A DNA stretch of 64,000 nt from Ilex aquifolium. Taxonomy: Eukaryota > Streptophyta > Magnoliopsida > Aquifoliales > Aquifoliaceae. The stretch's first letter is position 1; each line of letters opens with the position of its first letter. Positions 11,169-23,700 of this stretch are shown piece by piece. Both the position numbers and the translations under genes were made by a program. The notes under the pieces were generated by a model. That model saw nothing but the letters and a program-made list of their open reading frames with translations. It was not told the origin of the DNA and did no database searches. The stretch covers positions 5,075,001-5,139,000 of the forward strand of contig OX637397.1 in the NCBI GenBank assembly GCA_951799425.1, given 5' to 3'.

Positions 11169-11612
11169 GGGCGCGTTTGGATAACAGTAATATTAATTGG
11201 GAATGAGTATCTCATTCCTAATAATGAGAAACCCAGGTTTTAATTATTGTGGCAATTTTATATTTAGTGTTTAGTTATTGTCAGTAGTCTAGTGTGAGAA
11301 TTAATCTCATTGACAAATTATGGTAGAAAATATTTTAATTTTAGAAAGGAGATTGATATTAGAAAGAGAACTTAATTTTAGGAAGGAGTTTCATTTTGGA
11401 ATTTTTATTCTTTTTATAGAATACCTAATCAATATAGCTATGAGATTACCCCCATTTGCCATGGGTTTAGGATACCCACTATTATTGGGAATTGAATTAC
11501 GATAGTAATCTTATTCTCGAGTTAGTTTACTGAATAGTTGAATCTTCAAACATAGTAATTTAGAATTTAAGAATGAGGATCATATTACCAATCCCCGCCA
11601 TTCAAACGGGCC
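11169..11612. mobile_element. PIF/Harbinger-type MITE
   Basis: The element is 444 bp. It starts GGGCGCGTTTGGAT and ends with the near-inverse ATTCAAACGGGCC. It is flanked on both sides by TAA, the three-base target duplication typical of PIF/Harbinger (TWA). No transposase is present, so it is non-autonomous. The 61-aa frame inside is not supported as a gene. Confidence 0.7.
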
Positions 11613-14282
11613 TAATTAAGAGTTTGGATTAGGACTGAAGATGTTTTTATCTACTAGTTTATGCATACATGCGTTGCATGTGGATCATGTTTAGTATGAT
11701 GTATTGTATTGTTTTTTAAGATGAGCAGTGATTCAAAAGTATTCAAATATCTTACTATTTACAAGTTTTTATTTTACTTATTTTTTAAATATATGTAAAC
11801 TTTTTTTTTTTTGGTATTCAAGTGTATTGTATGTGGATCATTTTCAATATCAAATATATTTTTGTTATAAAGATTATGAAAAATGTCAACACCTAAGATA
11901 AATCGTTTAGCATTTAAAAGATATCTCGACTCTTTTTTTTTGTCAAACAAATCAATCCTACAGCAGTGTAGTGGTCTTGTGGCACCGAAAATCTATAGGC
12001 AACACGCATCTACCATATTATCTGTCACAAAAAAATGATAGGGTGGCATAATATACAATTCCACCATTGCATGATCATATGACCATACAATTGGTTTATT
12101 GATTTTTTATATCCCTCTTTTCTTATCATCATGTTTAAGAACAATTGATGCATCTTTTATGACAAAACCAAGAACACCTCTCTATTGTTGTCTCTACCCA
12201 AATAATTCATCATACACATAAGTTTCTTTGTTTTGGTGACACTGTTAAAGAGTGCATGCATGCATCATTCTATCATTTTTAGAAGTTAGCAAGCTTTAGA
12301 AACTTTAGGAAATGGCGTAATCAGATTTCAAAAAAATATAAGACCAAAAAAAAGTGATAAAATTACATAAATGAATTTTATAGTTACCTTGGCAACATCA
12401 CAATTGAGATTCTTCACATTATTGGATGTGAAGCATTCACGTTTAACAAGCATCTCCAGCAACACATATAACAATAATGGATGGAACCAAGTTTAATTAA
12501 CCCGACTTTCCTGTTTGGAGGTTATCTTATCTTCTTCCCATAAAAAATGGAGGAAACTCTTTAGGGTTAATTTATGGACATCCAAAACACAAATATTTCA
12601 TTTCACAAAGAACCAAAGGGTAGCTATCAGGCATAATCTTTGAGGTTAATTTATGTTTTCATGCGTCCGTCGTGTATCAAAGAACACAACTCCTCATGAA
12701 AGCATTCGATCATACACAAACAAATAGAATTAAAATGGCATAGAAAACCATACAAAATAATTTTGGTAAACTCTGAAACCCAAATTCTACTGAGCGACAT
12801 TAGGGTTTTTATCGGTATTAGTTGGTCATTGCTACAATTTGGATACATTATCATTGCTTAGAATTCAATCATTTTAAGTAATATAACCAATCAAATTCAT
12901 ACTTCAAAAAGAATAATTCAAGCTAAATTTGAAGAAGCAGTAGAATTCATAAAATTTTGTTTATTAAAGCTTAGGGAAAAAAATTAAAGCAAAAGTCACC
13001 CCTTCTAGTTAATGCAGTTCATGAAATCGAAATTAACACAAAAATTACAATTTAGAAGATGAGAAATCCATATTAAAAAAACATAGCCTTAAACGGGTTC
13101 GATCTATCTAATCAAATATCAATCTAGTTATTTAGACCACTTCCTCAAGGACGCTTCCTCTTTAACCTTCTCATTCTCTTCTTCCATTGCAAATTTCATG
13201 AAAAAAAAAATTGTTAGATGAAACCGAAAATCAGAACACATATTTTATTGAAAAGATGTATAGTTGAGTTAATCAAGCTTCTTAGAGAATTTAAATATTG
13301 AATAATAATACTTGAAGCTAAAAATCTAATTTGATATTGTGACAATTGCTATGATTTAGTAACATCGTTATCATTATAATTGTTTGATTTTTTTTAGATT
13401 CAAATAGAATCATCCTAAAAGTTAAAACATCAGACCAACAAGACAAATTCCATCATCCATCCTCCTTCTTCAACCAAAAGTTAACATTTGAGTGTGTTTT
13501 TGCATGAAAAATTACAAATGTGTAACAGCTCATAGTCTTTGAATTTTTTTCTCTAGTCATCCGCTGACATGTCATAAATGACAATTAGACCTAAACATTC
13601 CAGTGTCGCAACTACAAGACCCTTTCTATCATCGATAAAGATGACGTAAACAAAAATAATGCTCAAATGATAAGATTACTCTCCTATTTCCTGTGGAAAT
13701 TAAATAATATTGTTTCCAATCTATTTCCTCACTATAACAATATTATCTTAATAGGCAAACATCCCTCATAATCTTTTTCTCCTACCTCCCCCTAACCCAA
13801 ATTAGACGAGAAAAAACATTAAGTTTTTGTTTTCTCCAATCTAACTATGTGAGGCTCTATTCCACTCAAGAAAATTGGTTTTTACTTTTTAGTCTGTCTT
13901 CAAGTAGTTTAATGCATATAATAATGGTAAAATATAGAATTTCTACTCTCCAAATTTTAATACAATTTTTAGTTTATGAATATAATCCCATGCATGAAAG
14001 ACAAAACCCAATTTGGATCCTAACCTCAACCTATTTTAATCATAGCTTGGATACGAAAACCAAAAGTAACCACCACGGACGAAGCAAAAATAATAATTTG
14101 TGCCATCAAATTGATAGCGTGTTCTAATTAAATATTGAGTTTATGATCAATTTGATGAGAACGATTGATTAAATGAATAAATGAGATCATATCTAAATAG
14201 CATTTGCACAAACAAAACGTTAGAAAAGAGATGGGGAACAATAGTAGGCATATCTCCCAAAATCAGTAGCATGCTAGAGCGA
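11613..14282. other. Gene-free AT-rich spacer
   Basis: About 2.7 kb with no exon I can support. Short frames at 12651-12854 (-) and 13849-14127 (+) show no family motif. Several poly-T and poly-A runs and fragments such as 'gcatgcatgca' are present, but no clean repeat ends were found. Confidence 0.5.
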
Positions 14283-14703
14283 ACCGTCTAGAAATAGCAA
14301 TTCAAGAGCCTAAATAAACGGACTCGAGACCATGTGCTCATTTGTCACGAGGCACACACTAAACCTCTTCGCATGAGCCGTAACAATGATCTCATGGTAA
14401 GAGCTCAAACCATCGGCGTAACCTGTAATTGTATTGACGGTGCTCCATTTTGTGCCGTCGACAATCTGATTGAACACCGACGGTTCCTTTCCTCCATCGG
14501 AATTTCTATAGAAATACGTTGTTCTTATGAGAAACTTCCCTCCTTTGATCACTGAAAAAATGTAGCAATATTTCAAAGTAGAAGAGATTAAAAAAGTAAT
14601 TTAATGTGGATACTATTGGTAGTAGACCTGATTGGTTTTCGACCGATATGAAGCCCTCATTCGTGATGTACTTCAGGCTACCTTCTTCTATATCAACCGT
14701 CAT
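14283..14703 (-). pseudogene. Malectin-like receptor-kinase gene fragment
   Basis: Two minus-strand pieces resemble the extracellular malectin-like domain of plant LRR receptor kinases. The first (14703 to about 14632) reads KYITNEGFISVENQS. After a GT-AG gap, the second (from 14551) reads GGKFLIRTTYFY, IVDGTKWSTVNT, YHEIIV and FSVCLV. The splice phases agree. The segment that normally lies between them is missing, as are the rest of the malectin domain, the LRRs and the kinase. An in-frame TAG at 14310-14312 falls where the family has serine (PFIS-ALEL), and the homology continues past it. It is therefore a dead fragment, probably left by duplication or transposon transport. Confidence 0.7.
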
Positions 14704-15494
14704 TCAAATCAAGTATATTTATTCCTAGAATTTGCACAAGCAGTCTAATGCTTTGGGTATTGTGAATCAGTATTTAACATTATTCCATGAGGTACCGAAC
14801 AATGTTATTTGAATGCAAGAGGCCCACCTTAAATCTTGATCTTATTTGAATGCAAATAGATGGGGAGAGCAAGAGCCATTGATGTTTCAGGTTCTATCTA
14901 TGGAATAATGGTTGAATCCAATCCTAGAATTTGTAGTGTCATCAGTTGCAGTATTCATTGTTACATTAAATACCAAAATTTGGAGTGTCACCTTTAGTAG
15001 GAGGATTAAAATGACTTTATTGAATTTTTTGAGAGTAAAAAATAAAATAAAAAATTTTCATCTTAGTTGCCTTTTTGAAGTAGTATAGATAGATAATTCA
15101 AATTTTATGAAGCGGCCAAAACAAGTGAAACAACTCATATAACGCGAATAGTATTGTCTTTACGTATTCAACCAATAAATGGAAAGACTTGAAAATACCA
15201 CAAGAAATTGCATCTATATCTCTATCATTGATTATATGGGGAAAAATAAAAAATAATACTTAAAGAGATGGTCCTTAACTTTCCGAAAGTTACGTATTTG
15301 GGCAGTTTTTGTTTGGTTCTATACACAACATTAATTTGAAAATAAAATGGCGAAGGGTAGCCTCAGCATTAGCTATTTCATTAAGGATGTTATAGTCAAA
15401 CAAAAAAAATTTCCCTTTTGTTGACATTTTATAGTAGTATAGATGGATATAGATTTAAAGATAAAAAAGAAAATCAGAATTTTGAAGGATAATT

Positions 15495-15541
<47 letters not shown>

Positions 15542-16009
15542 TTATTTATTTATTTATTCCTAGAATAGGAATGGTCTAAGAGTTAAATTAGAAAATATTA
15601 TATAATTGTAATTATATAATTGTTTGAGGATAGAAGAGAGAAATAAAATTAGTGTGGCATTAACTTTGAAGGATAAGGATGACATAGTTGTAGTTTTAGA
15701 GGGCAAAAGTGAAAAAAAAAATATTTTTGATGTATGCTTGTATTTTAAAGTAGTATAGAATAACAAAATTAAATATAATTAGTTTCATACTAAAGGAAGA
15801 CCAAAATACATTGAGGATATGATTGACTTTATTTCAATAGTTATGGATAAAAGTGGAATATAAATGTTTTTCAAGTATCCCCACTTTTTTAAGTAGTATA
15901 GATAAAAAGGCTCTTATTTGTTCACTTGATGAGCACAAATGACTAGGAACATACCCCATATCTCAAGAATGAAGGTTAACAATCATTTTGTCGTTTCCCT
16001 AGGGGTGGT
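14704..16009. other. Gene-free spacer with (AT)n/(TTTA)n run
   Basis: I recognise no gene. An (AT)n run at about 15498-15537 passes into (TTTA)n to 15557. Phrases such as 'aagtagtatagat' recur near 15072, 15430, 15750 and 15893, suggesting decayed copies of one short repeat, but I could not delimit it. Confidence 0.5.
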
Positions 16010-16022
16010 GATCCTTCTTTTT

Positions 16023-16527
16023 GCTCCATCTCTTGTAGATCATAACAACAAGCCATTGCTAGCTGGAAAAAATCTTGCAACTCCAATTAATAGTTGACCT
16101 TATTAGAGGAGTACGACGAGGTGACTTTGGAAACCCCGGTGACCTTACAAGGGCTTGGAGGCGGCAGAGGCCGACATCTCCACCAATTGATCAGTTTTGA
16201 TTAAGATTCGATTCTATGTGATAGGGTTTTCGGCTTTTGTGCTTCGTGGATTTCAACACCTAAGTCCTGTAACTTTTGCTCTTGTGGCCTCCTATCCTCC
16301 ATAACGGAACTATTAATTGGAGTTACAAGATTTTTTTCAGCTAGCTATGGGTTGTTGTTATGATCTGCAAGAGATGAAGAAAAAAGACGGATAGGAGGCC
16401 ACAAGAAGCCGAAAACCCTATCACATAGAATCAAATCTGAATCAAAATCGATCAATTGGTGGAGACGCCAGCGTTTGCCACCTCCAAGCCCTATTGTAAG
16501 GCCACCGGGGCTTCCAAAGTCACCTCG
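16023..16527. repeat. Compound inverted repeat (a-b-c-a'-c'-b')
   Basis: Three blocks recur in reverse complement. Block a (16023-16095, 'tcttgtagatcataacaaca') pairs with a' (16308-16380). Block b (about 16118-16238, 'gaggtgactttggaaacccc' ... 'gatagggttttcggctt') pairs with b' (about 16405-16527). Block c ('ctcttgtggcctcctatcc', about 16283-16302) pairs with c' (16391-16409). Blocks b and c together can form an imperfect stem of about 140 bp whose loop contains a'. A transcript across it would fold into a long hairpin. No TIR or coding capacity is seen, and its origin is unknown. Confidence 0.75.
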
Positions 16528-16559
16528 TCGTCGTTCTGCACCGACTCCTAAACATTGTT

Positions 16560-17199
16560 GAAGGCTAGATCTATATGGAATTTTCCATCTTGACTTAATT
16601 TACTACAATAAAACATATTGTAGGTAGAATAAGAGATTTTCCATATCTTTACCCTTATATTATCTCCATAAAGGCAAATTTCCTTCACATTTGATTGTTG
16701 GTGAGAATTCACTTAGAGAAGGATAAATGAAAAGTGTTGTTTAAGATTCTTGCTCATTAGTTTTTTTACTTCAAAAATGTTTGTTTGGTTGTTTGGTTGT
16801 TTTTCAACGAGTAATCGTTGTTATATTATCTGTGTCTTATATGGACATTAGGTAAACAAAACTCGAACTCATTACCTTAAATTAATCCACCTATGATGTT
16901 TTCCAATTCAAGCTTATATCCTTAATCTCAAAATAGATATCGGTTAAATTTGGTTGAAGAATTTCAATGCTTGGCACAACGTGCAACACATGATTGGATA
17001 ACCTTTTCGGTGTTTATGATTTTTTTGTGAAGTATTTCTCAGCATGGATCCTGTTGCATTCCATCCATTTTTATGTTCTGTTTTCTTTAAATAGATATTT
17101 ACTATTTTTTAATAATTTATTCTTTTAAAGAAAATCGTACAAATATCGGGTTTCACTACCAATATTGGGTTCAATATAGTCAACAGAGAGACATTCAAT
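16560..17199. other. Gene-free spacer
   Basis: AT-rich sequence with no recognised gene or repeat boundary. 'tttgtttggttgtttggttg' near 16780 is a short simple repeat. Confidence 0.5.
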
Positions 17200-17821
17200 T
17201 TCGTCAATGAGTTCAGGAAGACTCCACCAAAGTTGGGTTCCATTACTAATTAATCCAACGAAAATAACGACTAAGGTGAACTAAATACGCCACTATTATA
17301 TTTACATATCCTAATATTTTTCAGAAAATTTTCATATATCGCACATAGCTGTCCCTTTTCAAGATTTAAACCTCTTCTCTTGCTTTCTTTCCCTTTTAGT
17401 TGTTTCTTCTCCATTAATATGGTAAGAGTAGGAACATAGCATTCAGGTCCCAATACAATGCCTTAGTAGTACTTTTTCAACTTTCAACACTACCCATAAA
17501 TAAGAGATAAATCAAAGAGTTTACAAAGAAGTTTATCTTTTGGTATCTTTTTTTAAAGTAAAAAAAAAAAAAGTAGTCTCATTAAAGAAAACGTTTTTAA
17601 TTAGTATTTTATCAAAATAATCTATTTGTTTCTTCGTACATCAGTAATATATTTCCTTACACACATATGTGTGAGCGTAGATGTATACTACTCTACATGC
17701 GATTAAGCTTGAGGGATGGAGCAAATCTGAATAAGAAAAAGTGAAAAAACAAAAATGCTAATATAGTAGGAAAGCCCGTAAACTCCGTTTAGGTGAAAAT
17801 AACACAAAAGGGAAATACTTC

Positions 17822-18891
17822 TGATTAAGGCCGAATAATCACACTTATTATTAGGAAAGATTGATTATTTAATTGTAAAAGTGTGATAAATATAAGAGTT
17901 TATCCAAGTTTGGGTGTTATGCTATTAAATGTTGATTTGTGATAATTTGCAGGACAAAAGCATAATTTTGGAGTTAAATTATGGAAAGACCAAGCATAGC
18001 TCAAAGGAAAACACACTGGATCACGCGTCCGAACGGAAGAAGAATACGCGTCCGGACGCGAGTGGCAGAAAGGCAACGAACTCACTGGAAGTTGTGTCTG
18101 GACGGAAGATAAACACGCGTCCGGACGCGTGGCGACGATCTGTTGATGCCAGACTTAGAATTTTGACGAGAATCAATCTCTTTCTTAGGGGATTATAAAT
18201 ACCAGTTGAAGACTTTGAAAGGGATCTTCTTTTTGATTCTTTTTGCTCCCGAATTTTTGAGTGTATTTTGGAATTCTTTTATGGCCGGCTAAAAGGCTAA
18301 GCTAGGGTTAGGGAAAACCTCTCAGTGAAGTACGGTATTTTTATAGACTTTGTAATTAATGATTTATGATATTGTGTTAATCTTGTTTCTAATCTTTTAG
18401 CAAAGTTTTTATTCTGTAAAAACTCCTGAGTAGTTGTGCCACGTACATCGATTGCTTGAGTTTCCCTGCGAATAAATAACTGGTTATTCCATGCTTGAAG
18501 TGTTAGCATTGTTTCATAAAATAATATGATTAATGTATTATTCAGGTTTCTGAATAATCCTTTGATCATAACTTTTGGCCTCATGACTTGATTTGTTATT
18601 TGGGTTAACCGACATTTAATTCCTTTTTCAAATTAAGCTTAAGTCTTTTATTATTACCGTATGGAATTGAGAGGGAGTACCTGATGCTCTAGTATTTTCA
18701 TTACTGATTTTTAATCATCAAAGTCAACTGTTTTCAACCAAAATTCCTCAAACAAACTTTTTTTTTATTATTTTTTAGTATTTGTGTGATTGTTTACTTG
18801 TTACAATTCCTCGTGGATTCGACCTCGGACTTCCGAGAATATATTACTTTGCTCAACCTACGCTTGGGTTTACACTTTTAAAGTTGAAGCA
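17822..18891 (+). mobile_element. Solo LTR, 1070 bp
   Basis: It begins TGATTAAGG, ends GAAGCA, and is flanked by the 5-bp direct repeat 'acttc' (17817-17821 and 18892-18896). The duplicate locus at about 8640 lacks it, which confirms both boundaries. It has a TATA-like 'ttataaatacc' near 18193. Its 3' part has the phrase 'cgtggattcgacctcgg' common near LTR ends in plant elements. No internal coding region remains, as expected after LTR-LTR recombination. The family is probably Ty3/gypsy-like but not proven. It is younger than the 8 kb/17 kb duplication. Confidence 0.8.
18046..18130. repeat. Repeated CG-rich palindromes inside the solo LTR
   Basis: 'acgcgtccggacgcg' (18046-18060) and the perfect 16-bp palindrome 'acgcgtccggacgcgt' (18115-18130) lie 55 bp apart. 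Degenerate versions occur near 18023 and 18090. They stand out as CG-rich islands in an AT-rich LTR, upstream of its TATA-like box. Confidence 0.85.
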
Positions 18892-19757
18892 ACTTCAAAA
18901 AACGTTATCAAACGGTACCGTAGAGTTGCTTCTTAGTTACCAACAATCATAATAACTAAGGGTCAACAGTATGTGTAACAGTAATCAAAATTATCCACAA
19001 GAGCATTTGATGATACATTCTCTTTTGTCTTTCACTTTTTTATATCTATGATTACTTGGACATCATACATCTTAGGCACCTCTACATTGGGTGTACTAAC
19101 AGCTTATTTTCTAATAAGCATCACTATATTTTCTGTAAATCAACAAAGGCTTGTCATGCAACTTTACCAAAAGTGACAACTTTTAAGTCTCAAATTTAGT
19201 GACAAGATTATTTACTTTAAAATTTATACCTATATTGGTTTTCACCCAACAATTTTCTTTTCCGAATGCTTACCTCAGCCACTATCAGCTTGCCCTTCGC
19301 TTTCTACGGTTATGGATTGATGAGGCAGTCGATCTATCTCTCCTTATTAACAAAAACAAAAAAATAAAAACAAAAAGGGTAGTTTTGGGAGATGGCTCAC
19401 GTAATCTAAGGAACCAAAGACGGACAAGGATATGTGGCTAAAAGGTGGCTGGTAAGTTATTGGTTAAATTTTTTTTTTAGTTTTTATTTAATATTGTGTA
19501 TTTTATTTAGACGTGATAAATTAACGTGACAGACAACTTAACCAACCACTAATCTCTCGCCAACGTAGTGGTACTTATAAACAGAATAGCATTATAGTGC
19601 ATTGTCGGTGTGGCACGAAGGTCATTAAGTAATTAATCAAGCCTCTAAAAGAAGTTGAGGTACCGAATACTTGATTCCTATGTTTTATAGAACCACAAAT
19701 AAGGCTCAACCCTACTCTTTGGACCATGTTAGGAAGGTGGAAACTCAATCTTGATGA

Positions 19758-20084
19758 ATCATTCGGTTTGGATCTTTTCTCACGATTATACACGTGGAGC
19801 AATAGACACTTTATTTAGAGAGAGGGCGAATAAGTTTTTTTACTTATTAAAATTCGTGTCAATTAAAATTCAATTCATAAAAATTTGAGTCAATTAAAAT
19901 TTATATTTTTTTTAAGTATTAAAATTTGGACAGATAAAAATTCAATGTGAGTTGATTAAAATTTGATTTGAGTCAATTATAAATAATTTTTAATTGGTTC
20001 AAATAGAATTTTAATCAGCTTAAATTTTTATAAGTAAAAAAATATAATTTTTAATTAAATCGAATTTTAATATATAAAATATAA
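19758..20084. other. AT-rich spacer of low complexity
   Basis: Dominated by repeats of 'aattaaaatt' and 'gagtcaatt' type. No gene is seen. It leads directly into copy B. Confidence 0.5.
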
Positions 20085-20490
20085 ATTTTAATTATCTCGA
20101 ATCTAATTTTAATCGGTCCGATTTTTAATACGTAAAAAATTTAGAAAATAGAGGGGGTCTCATTGAAGATATATTTATCTAGGGGGGTGTGGACGAAGTT
20201 TGTCGTCAAATATATCATGGGCAATTTAGTAAAATTGCATTCTAGTGAACATTTTTAATCTGACAGGGGTGTCATTGAAGATTCAAAAAATAGAGGGATG
20301 CCCTTGAAGATATGATAAACTAGAAGGGGTGTAGTTGAAATTTTTCTTAAAAATTATTGTTTGGTACGATATCAGTATCATAAAAATTAAGTGGTTAAGA
20401 AACAAATTTGAAGAAATTAGAGGGATAATGGGTTTCAGGTCTTTGTATGTGGCTCCGCCTTTGCTTAATTGGCAAAGTACATTTTACTCT

Positions 20491-20788
20491 CCACCAGCCC
20501 TAGCCAACTGCCAGCACCACCATCGCAGCACCATCATCGCATCACCACCCACGACTATGCAGCACCACCCAGGACCACCCAGCAGCACACACGACCACCC
20601 AGCACCACCCAACCATCGAAGCCCCAAATCGAAGCACCACCACCATCGAAGGCCGCCCCATCACCACCCAGCACTACTTGGTACCCGAGAACGCCTCTTC
20701 GTGACATCACCACTATTGTGCGGGTAAATGTTCTTCAACTTTTCTTGATCTCTTGAATGGTTGTTGCTTGATTTGGTTGTGCTTATTA
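20491..20788. other. CACC-rich segment at left end of the insertion
   Basis: This is absent from copy A. It consists of CCACC/CAGCACC repeats that give overlapping proline-rich or histidine-rich frames in two phases. Neither frame has a recognised domain and both look like composition artefacts. A 'gtgcgggtaaatgttc' near 20715 could be an exon end, which would fit a captured 5' leader. Confidence 0.4.
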
Positions 20789-23700
20789 GAGAATTAAAAT
20801 ACCACAATTACTTTGTCTCCCACTAATACCATATTGATGACCCACTAATACAAAAAACTAAATGCATAAAAATAATTCCTAGAACATGAAAAGTCATGTT
20901 TATTATTTTTCTTTCAACACCCCCCCCTTAAACATGATTTTTCTTCTCAACTCCAAGCAAACTTCTCAATTTGCAAAAGACATCCTCTTTGAGGGGCTTA
21001 GTGAAAATATCGGCAATTTGATCTTGAGACTTCACAAACTTGAGCTCCACCTCTTTCTTGGTCACATACTCTCTAATGAAATGGAACCTTGTCTCAATAT
21101 GCTTACTATGATCATGAAACACCGGATTCTTTGCCAATGCTAGTGCCGATTTGTTGTCAATGAAGATCTCCGTCGATTCATCTTGAGGCAAATGAAGCAA
21201 CTTCAACAAATTTCTAAGCCAAATGGCTTGACAAACACATGATGTAGCCGCCACATACTCGGCTTCACAAGTCGAAAGAGTCACAATGGGTTGCTTCTTT
21301 GAACTCCAAGCAAATGCGGTATCTCCCATGAAGAAAACATACCCGGTAGTACTTTTTCTATCATCCATATCTCCGGCCCAATCACTATCACAATAACCCG
21401 CAAGCTTGGAATTGTTAGAACAAGAATATAGTAATTCATAATCAAGTGTACCTTTGATGTATCTAAGAATTCTTTTCACCGCCTTCAAATGGGTCATGGT
21501 AGGAGCTTCCATATAGCGACTTACAAGACCAACACCAAAAAGAATATCCGGCCTTGTGCATGTTAAGTACCTCAAGCTTCCCACTAGGCTCTTGAAATGG
21601 GTGGAATCCACATGCTCTCCATCTTCATATTTTGACAATTTTACACCACATTCAACGGGTGTGCATACCGGCTTACAATCTTGCATCTTGAATTTTGCCA
21701 AAATTTCTTTAGCATGACCTTCTTGAGAGATGAAAATATCTTCCTTCATTTGCTTCACTTCAATGCCAAGGTAGTATGACTAAGTCCAATATCGGTCATC
21801 TCAAATTCTTTAGCCATCGCTCTCTTGAAATCTTCAAACATTCTTGGACAATTTCCTGTGAAGATCAAGTCATTCACATACAAACAAGCATAGAGTATAT
21901 CACCATTATCATTCACATTTGCATAAAGAGCATGTTCATGGGGACACTTGGTGAAATTATTTGCTTGAAAGTACTTGTCAAATCTACTATTTCAAGCCCT
22001 TGGTGCTTGCTTCAAACCATACAAAGCTTTTTTTAATTTCAAGACTTTCTCTCCTTGCCCTTTCACAACATAACCCAAGGGTTGTTCAACATACACCTCT
22101 TCATCAAGAAAACCATTCAAAAAAGCGGACTTTACATCCATTTGATGAATTTTTCAATCATTTAGGGCGGCTAAAGAAATAATCAATCTAATTGTTTCCA
22201 AACGAGCAACGGGTGCAAATACCTCATCATAGTCAATACCCGGTCTTTGACTATAGCCTTTTGCAACCAACCTTGCTTTGTACCTCTCCACTTCACCATT
22301 GGCATTTTTCTTTGTCTTTAGGGCGGCTAAAAAAATAATCAATCTAATTGTTTCCAAACGAGCAACGGGTGCAAATACCTCATCATAGTCAATACCCAGT
22401 CTTTGACTATAGCCTTTTGCAACCAACCTTACTTTGTACCTCTCCACTTCACCATTGGCATTTTTCTTTGTCTTGTACACCCACTTCACTCCAATGGCCT
22501 TTTGTCCTCTAGGGAGTGTGGCAAGTTCCCATGTTCCATTTCTTTCAATTGCTTCAATTTCTTCATTCATGGCACTCCTCCACTTCTTGTCTTGTGCAGC
22601 TTTCTCATAGCCTATAGGATCACAATCGACAAATAGGAAAAATAGTGTTAGATCACTAAATCTTTGAGTTACCTCTTCTGTTTCTTCATAGATATCTCGA
22701 AGACTCTTCATGCGAGGTGGCCTCTCACTTGAGCTTGCTTCGGATGATGATGGAGATGCTTGCACATTGGTGGGTAATGGTGGTGATGGTGGAGGAGAAT
22801 AAATGGGCAGCTCCATGATCTCATCGGGCTCCTCCTCTTCTTCAAAGAATGGGAAAAAATCATAGTCTTCTTGTGGAGTGTTCCAATCTCATTCATCTTC
22901 TTCATCAAACTCAACATCTCTACTAATGATTATCTTGCCATTGATTGGGTTGTAAAGCTTGTAACCTTTGCTTCTTGAATCATAGCCAATGAAAACAAAC
23001 TTTTCACTCTTGTCATCTAATTTGGTCCGTTTTTCATCCGGCACATGTGCATAGCATACACTTCCAAAGACCCGCAAATGAGAAACATTTGGTTTGATTC
23101 CTCCCCATGCTTCTTGTGGTGTTTTGTCTTGAACACTTCTAGTGGGACACTGATTTAACAAGTAGATGGCACAATCAATAGCTTCCGCCCAAAACTCCTT
23201 GGGCATTTTTTTACTCTTCAACATACTCCGAGCCATGTCAAGAATGGTTCGGTTCTTCCTCTCAGCAACACTATTTTGTTGTGGTGATCTTGGAACCGTT
23301 AGAGAATGGTGAATTCCATTTTCTTCACAAAAAATTTTGAATTCATTTGATGTGAATTTACCACCTCTATCGGATCTAATTGCCTTAACTTTACCCACTT
23401 TGTTTTTCAATCAAAGCCTTAAACCTTTTGAAAACACCAAACACCTCCGATTTTTGTTTTAGAAAAGAAACCCACGTTTTCCGGCTAAAATCATCAATGA
23501 AGAGAAGAAAATACCGGTTCTTACCAAATGATGGTGGGTCTATAGGGCCGTAAACATCCGAGTGAACAAGTTGAAGTGGTTTGGTTGCTCTTAAAATAGA
23601 TTCTTTGGAAAAGCTCTTTCTAGCTTGCTTTCCAATTAGACATCCCTCACAAAGTTGATCCGGGTGGTTGATAGAAGGCAATCCTTTCACCATCTTCCTT

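Larger units (their letters stand above)
17200..19757. repeat. Second direct duplication, right member, with solo-LTR insertion
   Basis: The partner of 8005-9540. Homology begins around 'tcaatgagttcaggaagact' and runs to about 19757. It is interrupted exactly once, at 17822-18891, by the solo LTR. The flanking sequence 'aaatacttc' and 'acttcaaaaaacgttatcaa' rejoins to match the left member at about 8640. Confidence 0.75.

Noticed and set aside
20335-20756. Overlapping His/Pro-rich frames at the left of the 8-kb insertion
   Set aside because: Two phases of the same CACC repeat are both open, which is a composition effect; there is no domain and no start context.
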